This document shows, in pieces, positions 9,116 through 17,602 of a stretch of 41,816 bases of DNA. A program made the translations under genes and the position numbers. The notes beneath the pieces were generated by a model, which had not been told where the DNA came from, searched no databases, and saw only the letters and a list, made by a program, of their open reading frames with translations. The DNA is from an uncultured Oscillospiraceae bacterium (GTDB lineage Bacteria; Bacillota; Clostridia; Oscillospirales; Ruminococcaceae): contig CAKSEY010000021.1 in NCBI GenBank assembly GCA_934448295.1, positions 1 to 41,816 of the forward strand, read 5' to 3'. The first letter of the stretch is position 1, and each line of letters begins with the position of its first letter.

Positions 9116-9144
9116 ATTGTATCACACTGAAAGCCAAATTGCAA
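9116..9144 (-). promoter_or_regulatory. promoter of the transporter-moxR operon
   Basis: On the minus strand TTGCAA (9139-9144), 17-bp spacer, TACAAT (9116-9121). It is the only clear promoter ahead of the six closely spaced minus-strand genes down to 3251. Confidence 0.7.
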
Positions 9145-9195
9145 GAAGATTTTTTACGATTTCGCGGGGCGGTGTGAAACTTCATTCCCAGCGGC

Positions 9196-9224
9196 TTGAC
9201 ATGAATACATAAAAATGTTATAAT
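9196..9224 (+). promoter_or_regulatory. consensus promoter of the lipid kinase gene
   Basis: TTGACA (9196-9201), a 17-bp spacer and TATAAT (9219-9224) form a perfect sigma-A promoter. GGAGG and ATG at 9260 follow. Confidence 0.85.
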
Positions 9225-9259
9225 ACCTTTAATACTATGATTCCGGAGGGAATACAGAC

Positions 9260-10165
9260 ATGAAGAAAATGCTTTTTACCTATAACCCGAACTCAGGAAA
9301 GGGCGCTGTAAAGGCGGCTCTGTCGGATATCCTGAGCGTGTTCACGCAGGGCGGCTACGACGTCATGGTTCACCCGACAAGCTGCTCCGGGGACGCGATA
9401 GAGTTCATTACCCGCCGCGCCGGGGAATTCGACCTGATAGTCAGCAGCGGCGGCGACGGAATGCTGCACGAGCTTTCCTACGGGCTGGCGGCAGGCAAGG
9501 CGAACGTCCCCTGCGGATATATACCCTCCGGCACGGTGAACGACTTCGCGTCCTCGCTGAATATCCCGAAGGATATGATAAAAGCGGCTGAGACGATAAT
9601 GCAGGAAAACTTCCTGCCGGTGGATCTCGGGCGGTTCAACGGCGGCTATTTCGCGTATATTTCAGCGTTCGGCTGGTTCACGGACGTAAGCTACGTCACC
9701 AGCCAGAAGAGCAAGAACGTCCTCGGCTCGTTTGCGTATTTCCTGACGGGGCTTAAATCCTTCGAGCCGAAGTACCTCAAGGAGAATTCCGGGCGCGTTA
9801 AGATAACCTGGGAGGACGGCGAGATCGAGGACGATTTCATCTACTGCATGGTGGGAAACACCCACTCCGTCGGCGGCATGAAGAACCTCGTCCCGGACGG
9901 CGCTTCCCTCACGGACGGAAAGCTGGACTGCCTGTTCGTCAAGGCTCCGAAATCTCTGTCAGACCTTGACGCGATAAACCGCTTCATGGTGAGCCACGAC
10001 TGCGACACGGACATGGTGGTATCGTTCAAGTCCGCGAAGCTGTCGGTATCCTGCGAAAAGCCGTTCCGGTGGACTCTCGACGGAGAAAACGGCGGAGAAT
10101 ACACCACCGCTGAAATAGAAGTCATTCCCGGCGCGCTGAATATCGCCGTCCCCGAAAAGGGCTGA
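9260..10165 (+). CDS. YegS/DgkB-type diacylglycerol (lipid) kinase
   Basis: 301 aa, full length for the DagK_cat family. It has NPNSGKG (residues 9-15), the catalytic-domain GGDG (64-67) followed by MLHEL, and PSGTVNDFA, which binds nucleotide. A C-terminal beta-rich YegS domain with a late DGE motif follows. These kinases phosphorylate diacylglycerol or related lipids at the membrane and recycle lipid in envelope turnover. Single-gene unit with its own consensus promoter and a terminator at 10185-10214. The closeness to DgkB versus BmrU is not resolved by reading alone. Confidence 0.92.
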   Translation: MKKMLFTYNPNSGKGAVKAALSDILSVFTQGGYDVMVHPTSCSGDAIEFITRRAGEFDLIVSSGGDGMLHELSYGLAAGKANVPCGYIPSGTVNDFASSLNIPKDMIKAAETIMQENFLPVDLGRFNGGYFAYISAFGWFTDVSYVTSQKSKNVLGSFAYFLTGLKSFEPKYLKENSGRVKITWEDGEIEDDFIYCMVGNTHSVGGMKNLVPDGASLTDGKLDCLFVKAPKSLSDLDAINRFMVSHDCDTDMVVSFKSAKLSVSCEKPFRWTLDGENGGEYTTAEIEVIPGALNIAVPEKG

Positions 10166-10184
10166 GCGATCTGCAATAACATAC

Positions 10185-10214
10185 AAAAAGGAGCAGCAAC
10201 CCGCTGCTCCTTTT
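10185..10214. terminator. bidirectional intrinsic terminator
   Basis: GGAGCAGC (10190-10197) pairs with GCTGCTCC (10203-10210). AAAAA precedes and TTTT follows, so it can serve the lipid kinase gene (+) and the hydrolase operon (-). Confidence 0.8.
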
Positions 10215-10215
10215 C

Positions 10216-11418
10216 TTATTCCCTTGATTCGTCAAGCGATCTGTCCCGGCGCTCCATAAGCTCCGCCCACAAAATAATTGCGTCCATTGCCGCGATCTGG
10301 TTTCCGCAGCAGCAGTGATCTGCGCCCTGTTCATGCGCTGTTATCTCCCGGGAGGAAACCGAACGCGCGTTCCGCAGAGCCAGCAGATGCCTGCCAAGCC
10401 CCGCGCGGCATGCCATCGCGTCCCTGCTGCCGCCTATGACCAGGTAGTCCTTAGTCAGCCGGTCGGCTATCGGCCGGAGGTCTATGCTCCAGAGGAACCT
10501 TGCCAGCCTGTAAACATTAGTCGTCCCCATGCGGTGGAAATACGTCCGGAAGAACGGCATGCCCTTTCCCTTTTTCGCCGCATAAAGAATGTTTATCAGC
10601 CAGCCGAAGCCGTAAAGAACGACATTCAGCAGACCTATGACAAGCCCGTTCACAAAAGCGTTGTCATGGAAATTCATCTTCAGCGCGCCGAACTGCGCAA
10701 CGCTGACGCACTTCGTCACCCTCTCGTCAAACGCGGACGCCCTCGGCGCGAAAAATCCGCCCAGGGACTGCCCCACCAGAATAACGTCATGCAGGTCAAA
10801 ATACTCCGTCACCGCCTTCACCGGCTTCTCCCACTCGATGATAAGCGGAGCGCCATGCAGACGGATACACTCCCCCTGCCCGGGACCCTCAAACAGATAA
10901 ACGTCGAAGCCGTGCTCCCTGAGATACTCGCACTCGCTGAAAAACTCCTCATAGCTGGAGTCGAACCCGCCGTGCATGACAATAACGCCCTTCGGAGCCT
11001 CCGCGTTGAATTTCAGCGTGGGCATGCTGTAACCCTCGTACGGCACGCTGACAAGCTCGACAAGCGGACGTTCCCCGCTGAAAAAATCCGCATAATACTG
11101 GAAGAAAAGCTCCCGGGCTTTCTTCCACGCCGCAAGACCGTTTGGGTCCTCCCAGTCGGTGTAAAACTCCGACATTCGGTAAAGAGCCGCCGCATTCTTT
11201 ATGCGCCCTTTTTCCAGCTCCGTATCCGCCCTGGCTTTAAGCGCTCCGTAAAAATCCGCCGCCGTCTTTATGGAAGCGCCTACCTCCCGTGCAACGGAAA
11301 GGTCGCAGCCGTCCATGTTCACAAGCCGGTTTAGCTGAAAGCTGATACCCGGGTCGTCGTTTAATTTATGCATTCCCACAGGGATCTTTACAGGCTTTGT
11401 AATATCGTATTTTTCCAT
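10216..11418 (-). CDS. alpha/beta hydrolase (FrsA/dienelactone hydrolase-like)
   Basis: 400 aa. An N-terminal helical region of about 115 residues is followed by an alpha/beta hydrolase core. Oxyanion-hole strand GVIVMHGGFDSS (about 144-155), GPGQGE (178-183), nucleophile elbow GQSLGG with Ser218, and a late HEQGADHCCCGN segment that supplies the likely catalytic His. The long N-terminal cap and GPGQGE are seen in FrsA/DUF1100-type esterases. Substrate unknown. A ribosome binding site AAAGGAA precedes the ATG. It ends the TetR-hydrolase-hydrolase operon just before the terminator at 10190-10210. Confidence 0.85.
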   Translation of the reverse strand: MEKYDITKPVKIPVGMHKLNDDPGISFQLNRLVNMDGCDLSVAREVGASIKTAADFYGALKARADTELEKGRIKNAAALYRMSEFYTDWEDPNGLAAWKKARELFFQYYADFFSGERPLVELVSVPYEGYSMPTLKFNAEAPKGVIVMHGGFDSSYEEFFSECEYLREHGFDVYLFEGPGQGECIRLHGAPLIIEWEKPVKAVTEYFDLHDVILVGQSLGGFFAPRASAFDERVTKCVSVAQFGALKMNFHDNAFVNGLVIGLLNVVLYGFGWLINILYAAKKGKGMPFFRTYFHRMGTTNVYRLARFLWSIDLRPIADRLTKDYLVIGGSRDAMACRAGLGRHLLALRNARSVSSREITAHEQGADHCCCGNQIAAMDAIILWAELMERRDRSLDESRE

Positions 11419-11432
11419 ATCCGGTTTCCTTT

Positions 11433-12278
11433 TCAGAATCTTTCGCGCAAAAACTGCTCTATTTCCGGCAGGTACAGGTCAGACCTCATGACAAGACCCA
11501 TATGCCCGCCGTAGGTCTGCTTTACAACGGGGTCGGTGAATATGTCCACAAGCTTCTGCGAGTCCTCCTTGTCGAACATATCGTTCTCCGGGATAAGCAC
11601 CAGCACCTTTCCCGCAAGATAGCTGAGGTCGCTCTTTTTGAACTTTTCAAGCCTGGTTATATCGTTTGTCGCCTGTATCGCCCGCAGGAACATATATCTG
11701 TATCCCTCGTCCGAGCCGACGCATTCCAGGAAGGTGACCGCGTAAGCCTTTTCTTCCTCCGTTTCATTCCGGAAGTGCTTTTTTACCGATTCCACAAGCC
11801 TTACCCTGAGCTTGTCAAAGCTCGTCCTTTTTATGTAGCACTTCATAAACGGCATGAACAGCTTTTCCTTTTTCATTGATTCCACATAAGAGGAATCAAC
11901 GGTCAGGGTGGACGCCATTACAAGCCCGCCGGCTCTGTACAGCTTCGCGTAAAGCTGCGCGAGGACTCCGCCGTCGCTTATGCCGAAAAGAATCGGCGCG
12001 TCTATCCCCAGCTTCACGAAAAGCTCGTGGAGCAGCGCTGCCATTTCAGTGTTTTTCCAGACAGTCAGGGGATATTTCATCATCACGACCCGGTAGTTCT
12101 TTTCCAGTGCGGAAACGTAATGTATCCAGAACTGGTACATATCCACTCCGTTCAGCATGACTATGGTGCTGCTGCCGCTGCCGGAATCTATCACCTCAAA
12201 ATCCTGCCCGCCGGCGTTCACGGTCTTAAACTCATGGGTCTTCAGGAATTCGCCGTATTCTTCGATATATGATTTCAT
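11433..12278 (-). CDS. alpha/beta hydrolase
   Basis: 281 aa. Strand STIVMLNGVDMYQFW, nucleophile elbow GISDGG (residues 99-104, Ser101), and a C-terminal GGHMGLV that supplies the catalytic His. The frame extends upstream, but the ATG at 12278 overlaps the TetR stop by four bases and the protein then starts MKSYIEEYGEF, so this start is preferred. It is second in an operon between a TetR regulator and another hydrolase. Possible role: turning over the ligand sensed by the TetR protein or a toxic ester (inference). Confidence 0.85.
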   Translation of the reverse strand: MKSYIEEYGEFLKTHEFKTVNAGGQDFEVIDSGSGSSTIVMLNGVDMYQFWIHYVSALEKNYRVVMMKYPLTVWKNTEMAALLHELFVKLGIDAPILFGISDGGVLAQLYAKLYRAGGLVMASTLTVDSSYVESMKKEKLFMPFMKCYIKRTSFDKLRVRLVESVKKHFRNETEEEKAYAVTFLECVGSDEGYRYMFLRAIQATNDITRLEKFKKSDLSYLAGKVLVLIPENDMFDKEDSQKLVDIFTDPVVKQTYGGHMGLVMRSDLYLPEIEQFLRERF

Positions 12279-12871
12279 ACGATATCGTCCTTTCCGCTGA
12301 TGTAAATTTCTATGGTCCGCAGGAGTACCTGCACGCTGCTTTCGATCGAGCCTTTCACCATGGTGTCGCTGTGCTCCCTTATCGCGTAGATCGCCTTTAT
12401 CAGATTTACGAACGTCCCCGCGTCCGCCCCGGGTCTTACGTCGTCTATCAGCGACAGCCACAGCTCCGCGGTTTTTATCTGGGCGTCCGGGTCGAACAGC
12501 GCCTGCTTTTTTATGTGCTTTTTCAGCCAGAAGAAGTCGTTCACCGTTAGCCCGTTCATCAGGTCAAGGTCGGAATGCAGGTACTCGTTGAAGAACTCCA
12601 TGAACTCGTGCGCGGACATCCGCCTGCGCCCGTTCAGCCTTGAAAGAAGCATCTTCTGCGTTTCACTGCCCGCATACTCGGCTATCGCCAGAATGAAATC
12701 CTCCTTCGAGCCGAAAAACAGGTAGAAGCTCCCCTTGGCGATCCCGACTGCCTCCGTGAGCTTTTCCACGGACATCTTCTGCAGTCCCAGCTCCTTGCTG
12801 AGCCGTATGCCAGCCTGTACCAGCCCGCTGCGGATACGGTCCATTTCCTCCTCAGTAAATGCGGTGGGCAC
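12275..12871 (-). CDS. TetR/AcrR family regulator (operon repressor)
   Basis: 198 aa with an N-terminal TetR helix-turn-helix: MSVEKLTEAVGIAKGSFYLFF is the classic recognition region. The C-terminal ligand domain is divergent. I choose the GTG at 12871 rather than the ATG at 12913 because AGGAGG lies nine bases before it, and the protein then opens MPTAFTEEEMDRI, parallel to the neighbouring regulator's MPVIFSEKKRREI. The upstream frame would run through the operator dyad. It heads the leftward operon with two hydrolases and faces the second TetR gene across about 250 bases. It probably represses its own operon, and perhaps the facing one. Confidence 0.88.
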   Translation of the reverse strand: MPTAFTEEEMDRIRSGLVQAGIRLSKELGLQKMSVEKLTEAVGIAKGSFYLFFGSKEDFILAIAEYAGSETQKMLLSRLNGRRRMSAHEFMEFFNEYLHSDLDLMNGLTVNDFFWLKKHIKKQALFDPDAQIKTAELWLSLIDDVRPGADAGTFVNLIKAIYAIREHSDTMVKGSIESSVQVLLRTIEIYISGKDDIV

Positions 12872-12883
12872 GTCAGCCACTCC

Positions 12884-12917
12884 TCCTGTGACCATTTTTC
12901 GATTTACGGTCACAGGA
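12884..12917 (-). promoter_or_regulatory. 10-bp dyad at the start site of the TetR-hydrolase operon
   Basis: TCCTGTGACC (12884-12893) and GGTCACAGGA (12908-12917) are perfect inverted arms around 14 bases. The dyad covers the expected +1 and touches the ribosome binding site of the TetR gene. A related TGACC-N13-GGTCA element sits at the +1 of the facing promoter. Most likely a TetR operator. Confidence 0.65.
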
Positions 12918-12919
12918 CT

Positions 12920-12948
12920 ATATTAGCACCAACTAACCCGTTTGTCAA
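12920..12948 (-). promoter_or_regulatory. promoter of the TetR-hydrolase operon
   Basis: Minus strand: TTGACA (12943-12948), 17-bp spacer, TAATAT (12920-12925). The spacer ends in TTAG-N6-CTAA, a second small dyad next to the -10. Confidence 0.75.
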
Positions 12949-13047
12949 CAGGCGAAAAGTATTTTTGGCGATACTGCTGTTTTTTCATCTCGGAATTTAT
13001 GCAAAATACACATTATTTTTTTCATAACCTGCCCGGTGAAATTTCTC

Positions 13048-13077
13048 TTGACAAGAGCCGAGTTAGTGCGCTATAAT
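13048..13077 (+). promoter_or_regulatory. promoter of the TetR-ABC transporter operon
   Basis: TTGACA (13048-13053), an 18-bp spacer and TATAAT (13072-13077). GTTAGTGCGC in the spacer resembles the GTTAGT element of the facing promoter. Confidence 0.8.
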
Positions 13078-13082
13078 ATAAA

Positions 13083-13105
13083 TGACCAATAAAGATTTGC
13101 GGTCA
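13083..13105 (+). promoter_or_regulatory. TGACC-N13-GGTCA dyad at the start site
   Basis: TGACC (13083-13087) and GGTCA (13101-13105) flank 13 bases and overlap the predicted +1. The right half, GATTTGCGGTCAC, matches GATTTACGGTCAC in the dyad at 12884-12917 with one change. Confidence 0.55.
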
Positions 13106-13127
13106 CTATAAAACGGAGGAAACGATA

Positions 13128-13766
13128 ATGCCCGTAATTTTCAGCGAGAAAAAGCGCCGGGAGATAAGCGGCCAGATAAAGCAGTCGGCTCTGCGGCTCT
13201 TTGAAACGAAAGGAATACGCAAAACCACCGTTGCCGAGCTTGCCGAAAGCGTCGGCATAGCCAAGGGGACTTTTTACAATTTCTACTCCACCAAGGGTCA
13301 GCTTGTGGCTGAGATAATGGACGATTTCGACGCCGCAGCCGAGCGGGAGCTGAGGAAAAAATTAGAGGGACGTCCAAAGATCCAGGTAACGGAATTCTAC
13401 GGCTTCTACATGGAGCTTTTCCGCCCGGGCACCGCGTTCTCGTTTCATTTTCAGTCTGACGACATAATGCTGATGCAGGAAATGGAGGAGACCCGGAAAT
13501 TCTTTTCCGAGGAATACGCGGTCAAAAATGCAAAACTCGTGCTGGACTGCCTTGACGGTATCCGCCCGGATGTGGATTACGGCTATATCGCAAATTTCGC
13601 GAAGCTCGTAAATCTCGCCATAGAAAACCGGAACGCATTCTGCCGTGAAGCGTTCGAGCAGAACCTGAAGGCTCTCTTTGACCTTATGCTGCAATATCTG
13701 CGCGGGAACGCGGACAAGGGCTCCTGCGGTGTTGTCCTGGGTGAAACTAAGAAAGGATCGGAATAA
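13128..13766 (+). CDS. TetR/AcrR family regulator of ABC transporter operon
   Basis: 212 aa. The N-terminal HTH reads GIRKTTVAELAESVGIAKGTFYNFY (about residues 31-55), a textbook TetR motif. The C-terminal ligand domain is about 150 residues. GGAGG lies seven bases before the ATG. The ABC ATPase gene starts four bases after the stop, so this regulator leads and probably represses its own transporter operon. Its N-terminus resembles the facing TetR protein, suggesting related regulators that could bind each other's dyads. Confidence 0.93.
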   Translation: MPVIFSEKKRREISGQIKQSALRLFETKGIRKTTVAELAESVGIAKGTFYNFYSTKGQLVAEIMDDFDAAAERELRKKLEGRPKIQVTEFYGFYMELFRPGTAFSFHFQSDDIMLMQEMEETRKFFSEEYAVKNAKLVLDCLDGIRPDVDYGYIANFAKLVNLAIENRNAFCREAFEQNLKALFDLMLQYLRGNADKGSCGVVLGETKKGSE

Positions 13767-13769
13767 AAT

Positions 13770-14465
13770 ATGTATCTTCAAATGAAAGACGTCGTAAAGA
13801 AATACGGCGGGGGAGAAAACACGATATACGCGCTGGATCACGCTTCGCTGGAGCTTGAACAAGGCGAGATATGCGCAGTTCTCGGACCCTCCGGCTCCGG
13901 CAAAAGCACGCTGCTGAATATGCTTGGCGGGCTCGACAGCGCGGACGAGGGCACGATAACCGTTGACGGCTGCACGCTCAGCTCCATATCCAAAAAGGAG
14001 CTGCGGGAATACCGCCGCGACAAGGTGGGTATCGTGTTCCAGACCTACAACCTGATAGGAGAACTCACCGTGCGGGAAAATATCAAGGTCGTCCGCGACA
14101 TATCAAAATCCCCTCTTTCCACCGAGGAGCTGCTGAATGATCTCGGGCTTGAAAGGCACGCGGCGCACTTCCCCGCGCAGCTTTCCGGAGGCCAGCAGCA
14201 GCGCTGCGCCATAGCCCGCGCGCTGATAAAAAATCCCGCGATACTGCTCTGCGACGAGCCCACGGGAGCGCTGGATTCCAAGTCCTCCCGGGACGTGCTG
14301 GAGCTTCTCCAGGAGGTCAACAGCAAGTATCACACCACCATCCTGCTGATAACCCACAATGAAAATATAGCGCCCATGGCTGACCGTATCCTGCGCATAC
14401 ACGACGGCAGGATAGTGGAAAACGCCGTGAACGCGAGAAAACCGGTAAAGGAGCTGGAGATCTGA
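13770..14465 (+). CDS. ABC transporter ATP-binding protein (MacB/LolD type)
   Basis: 231 aa. Walker A GPSGSGKST (about residues 37-45), Q-loop VFQTYNLIGELTV, signature LSGGQQQR, Walker B ILLCDEPTGALD and a following H-loop TILLITHN. The DEPTGALD and QTYNLI elements are typical of MacB/FtsE/LolD ATPases that work with FtsX-type permeases, which is what follows with a 1-base overlap (TGATG). It powers a mechanotransmission-type transporter, probably for antimicrobial peptide resistance or lipid/peptide handling (inference). Confidence 0.95.
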   Translation: MYLQMKDVVKKYGGGENTIYALDHASLELEQGEICAVLGPSGSGKSTLLNMLGGLDSADEGTITVDGCTLSSISKKELREYRRDKVGIVFQTYNLIGELTVRENIKVVRDISKSPLSTEELLNDLGLERHAAHFPAQLSGGQQQRCAIARALIKNPAILLCDEPTGALDSKSSRDVLELLQEVNSKYHTTILLITHNENIAPMADRILRIHDGRIVENAVNARKPVKELEI

Positions 14466-16450
14466 TGACTCTGCAAAAAAAGATACTGAGAGGTCTGAAA
14501 AAGAACCTGTCCTTTTACATCACCGGCTCCATTCTGACGGCGCTGTGCATAATGCTGTGGGTGGGCGCGTTTTCCGTCAGCAGGACGGTCAGCGGGACAT
14601 ACACCAGCCTGTTCGAAGAAAACGCCCTGGAGGACGGTCAGTTCACCGTTTCAACTCCCCTGACCGACCAGGACATAAACGCTCTTGAAAGCGAGTTCAG
14701 CGTTCTCCTTGAGCGGTACGCAAATCTTGACGACAGCTTCCCCAACAGCACGGATTTCGGCGTTGCGCTGATAACCAAAACCGCAATGGACTCCGTCGGC
14801 GGATATTCCGGCTATTACTCCGTAAAATACCTCGACCCGTCGCGGGAGGCGGATTTCCGCGCCGCGGTATACAGCGGCTTCGGCACGCTGGAATATGTCG
14901 GGAAGTCCTCCAACCCAAGAACCGGCGGGCTGCTGAGCCAGGCGGCAGACCTTGAATCCGAATTCTCGGTTTACAGCCCCATAATCATGCTTGTGGTGGT
15001 GGCGGTCATTGCAATGGTGCTCGGCAGGACTGTCCGGCGGGAAAGCCGCACCATCGGCACCCTGATGGCTCTGGGCTACCGCCGCAGCGAGCTTATGCGG
15101 CACTATCTGTGGTACGCGCTTATCCCCGCCATTTTCGGAGATATTCTCGGGCTTATCCTGTGCTGCCCCTTTTCAAAGCTGTTCAATATGTATATGTTCA
15201 GCTTTGCGGAGCATATTGAATATCAGGTGCAGGTACCCATTGGAATACTTGTCGCAGCGGTGCTTATCCCCCCGGCGGCATACGGGGTCAGCGCAATGCT
15301 GGTGCTGCACCGGGCGCTTGACCAGGATATCGTGCCGCTGCTGAGAGGCTCCCGCAAAGGCAAAGCCGCGCGTCTGCTGGGCAGGAGCAGGCTGCCGTTT
15401 CCGCTGCTGTACGGGATCCGCAGCCTTTGCGGCAATATTTCGCGCAGCCTTACCATGATAGTGGGCATCGCAGTGGCTTCCATGGCGATAATTCTGGGCG
15501 GAGTATACCAGGACGCCTATGACGATATGCTCGACAACAAAGTTCCTATGGCTATGATGGGAGGTCAGTATGAGTACGGCTTCACGGATTACCAGACCGA
15601 AAACCCCTACGGCGGATACGCAGTGCTGGACGTTGCCTTCGGCGTTGACGGCACGGACAGCATGTTCAACATGGTGGGCTATGACGAGGACTGCACGCTG
15701 CTTGCCTCAGATACCAGCTCCGGCGAACCGCTGAGCTACGGCGGATTCTATATGACCTCTTCCGCCGCAAGGACATTCGGCGTGAACCCCGGGGACGAAT
15801 TCACGTTTTACGACCTTATCTCCATGAAGCATACCACCGTCGCCATCAGCGGCATTGTGGAGAACGACGTGCTCTCCCTGATAATCACCAGCAAGGCGAA
15901 CGAAGCGCAGATATTAGGCAGGGGTGCGAACGAATTCAACGTTATCATCAGCGAAAACGCGCTTGATATCCCCGCAGGGCTTCTGAAAAAAAGCGCCTCG
16001 CTGGAGGACTACCGCCGCAGCACGGAAAGCGCCCTCAGCACCGCGCGTATCGTCCTGACTATCGTAAAGGTCATTGGCGCGCTGATATGCGTTCTGGTGG
16101 TTATTCTTCTCTCGGGAATGATAATCGAGGAAAACCGCCGCAGCATTTCCACGCTGGAGGTGCTGGGATATCGCAATAACGAAACGCGCAGGCTGATACT
16201 GTCCTCGAATCACATTCTGGTGCCGATAGGCTTTGTGCTGGGGATCCCTCTCGGGCTTGTGCTGGGCGACATGATAGCCCGGGCAAACGCAGCCTCCGGC
16301 GGAATAATGATGTACATTGCACTCACCGGAAAGACGCTGCTTATCAGCGCGGCGTTCATAGCCATAGCCTATGTCCTGTCCCTGGCGCTTTCCGCCCGGA
16401 AGCTGAAAAAGGCGGACATGGTGGAGTGCCTTAAAGAAGAACGCGAATAA
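14465..16450 (+). CDS. FtsX-type ABC transporter permease
   Basis: 661 aa. One N-terminal helix (about 16-38), an extracytoplasmic stretch, then three helices around 170-300 with an FtsX domain (VVVAVIAMVLGRTVRRESRTIG, then LMALGYRRSEL). A large extracytoplasmic domain spans about 330-530, and a second FtsX domain with three helices is at the C-terminus (NRRSISTLEVLGYRNNE). The duplicated FtsX layout matches permeases such as BceB/YknZ-like or LolE-like types. It pairs with the ATPase that overlaps its start. Terminated by the hairpin at 16480-16505. Confidence 0.92.
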   Translation: MTLQKKILRGLKKNLSFYITGSILTALCIMLWVGAFSVSRTVSGTYTSLFEENALEDGQFTVSTPLTDQDINALESEFSVLLERYANLDDSFPNSTDFGVALITKTAMDSVGGYSGYYSVKYLDPSREADFRAAVYSGFGTLEYVGKSSNPRTGGLLSQAADLESEFSVYSPIIMLVVVAVIAMVLGRTVRRESRTIGTLMALGYRRSELMRHYLWYALIPAIFGDILGLILCCPFSKLFNMYMFSFAEHIEYQVQVPIGILVAAVLIPPAAYGVSAMLVLHRALDQDIVPLLRGSRKGKAARLLGRSRLPFPLLYGIRSLCGNISRSLTMIVGIAVASMAIILGGVYQDAYDDMLDNKVPMAMMGGQYEYGFTDYQTENPYGGYAVLDVAFGVDGTDSMFNMVGYDEDCTLLASDTSSGEPLSYGGFYMTSSAARTFGVNPGDEFTFYDLISMKHTTVAISGIVENDVLSLIITSKANEAQILGRGANEFNVIISENALDIPAGLLKKSASLEDYRRSTESALSTARIVLTIVKVIGALICVLVVILLSGMIIEENRRSISTLEVLGYRNNETRRLILSSNHILVPIGFVLGIPLGLVLGDMIARANAASGGIMMYIALTGKTLLISAAFIAIAYVLSLALSARKLKKADMVECLKEERE

Positions 16451-16479
16451 TAATATTCCGTTCTGAAACGCTGAAAACG

Positions 16480-16505
16480 GCGCCCGGATTTCCTCGTCCG
16501 GGCGC
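16480..16505. terminator. hairpin between convergent genes
   Basis: GCGCCCGGA (16480-16488) and TCCGGGCGC (16497-16505), perfect 9-bp stem with an 8-nt loop. Weak T-tracts on both sides. It separates the permease gene from the convergent lipoprotein gene. Confidence 0.65.
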
Positions 16506-16525
16506 TGTTCATTATCTGCCGCCAA

Positions 16526-17473
16526 TTAATAGCTGCTTGACATCATGTCAAAAACCACGCACAGGTCTTTTGCGGAGGAGTCGTCCAGATTTCTTTCCCA
16601 GTCGCCGTCTGAGCGGAGCAGTATCAGGCTTTCGCCGCTCAGCGCATAAAGGGAGCGCTGTCCCATATCAGCTCCGCAGGATTTTTCCTGGAGCTCCGCC
16701 TGCGGGTCTATGCCGTCTATCAGCCGGAGTATCTCCGCGCCGCGTTCATTTTCCCAGGCTGCAATATGCGCCATAGGCTCATGACTGGCGTAGAGCTCAT
16801 TCAGCGCGGCCAGAAATTCCTCGTCGCTGGCAAAGCTCCTGTCGCTGAAATCGAACAGATACAGATTTCCGAGGTCGTCCAGGAAACTGCCGTTGTCCTC
16901 CTTTTCCCATGCGTAGTTGGTTATGCGCTGTATAAGCAGGATATTCCCGTTTTCAGCCCTTTTAGGGGAGGATTCCCCGTTTTCTCTCAGATAATCAGAA
17001 ACAAGGCTGTCAAAGCGCTCCCGGGCTTCGGCGCTGGTTATCTGGAATTTCCGGGAGCTTGCGCCGCTGATAACGAAGCACTCGCCGACTATACACTCCA
17101 CCGGCATTCCAGGGTCGATTTCATCGTTCAGATCGGTATGCGAGTACACAGTACGGTCGTATGTGTACCCGCAGGAGAACTCCGTACCGTCCGGGGCGGT
17201 GACGGTGAGCCGCGGGGATAAAAGTCCGTAATTGCCTCCGGAAAGCTCCGGCTGGGAGTACTGCTCCTTTATCAGCTCGTAGAGCTCCTGTGCGGCTTCT
17301 CCCTCGATCTGTCCCTTGTAGTAACGCGCGGCATCCTGCGAGTGGTCAGATACTATTCCCTTGAATGTGAGCTGTCCGGCGCTGTAATCACAGACGGTGC
17401 GCCGGCTGAGCGGAGCGCTGCACCCGGCGGCAAGCATTACCAGCGCCATGATCATTGCGAATACGTTCTTCAT
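16526..17473 (-). CDS. lipoprotein of unknown function
   Basis: 315 aa. N-terminal lipoprotein signal peptide: MKNVF, then a hydrophobic run and lipobox LAAGC, with Cys18 as the predicted lipidated residue. The mature part is soluble and acidic, with no domain that I recognise. AAGGAGG lies ahead of the ATG at 17473. Monocistronic, convergent with the ABC permease. Extracytoplasmic location follows from the lipobox; nothing else about its function can be read. Confidence 0.82.
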   Translation of the reverse strand: MKNVFAMIMALVMLAAGCSAPLSRRTVCDYSAGQLTFKGIVSDHSQDAARYYKGQIEGEAAQELYELIKEQYSQPELSGGNYGLLSPRLTVTAPDGTEFSCGYTYDRTVYSHTDLNDEIDPGMPVECIVGECFVISGASSRKFQITSAEARERFDSLVSDYLRENGESSPKRAENGNILLIQRITNYAWEKEDNGSFLDDLGNLYLFDFSDRSFASDEEFLAALNELYASHEPMAHIAAWENERGAEILRLIDGIDPQAELQEKSCGADMGQRSLYALSGESLILLRSDGDWERNLDDSSAKDLCVVFDMMSSSY

Positions 17474-17549
17474 ATAGATACCCTCCTTTTATTATAAAAC
17501 AAAGCGGGAAGTAAAAAGGTTGCAGCATATGCCGAATAAATTATACAGC

Positions 17550-17580
17550 AAAAATCCGGCGGTGGAAACCCAGCGCCGGA
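17550..17580 (-). terminator. intrinsic terminator of the acetyltransferase gene
   Basis: CCGGCG (17556-17561) pairs with CGCCGG (17574-17579). Read leftward it is followed by ATTTTT. It lies 23 bases past the GNAT stop. Confidence 0.65.
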
Positions 17581-17602
17581 ACATTTTATTTGCCAGTAAT
17601 AA

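Noticed and set aside
17474..17496. TATAAT-like sequence directly before the lipoprotein gene
   Set aside because: It abuts the ribosome binding site, leaving no room for a start site, and it lacks a -35.
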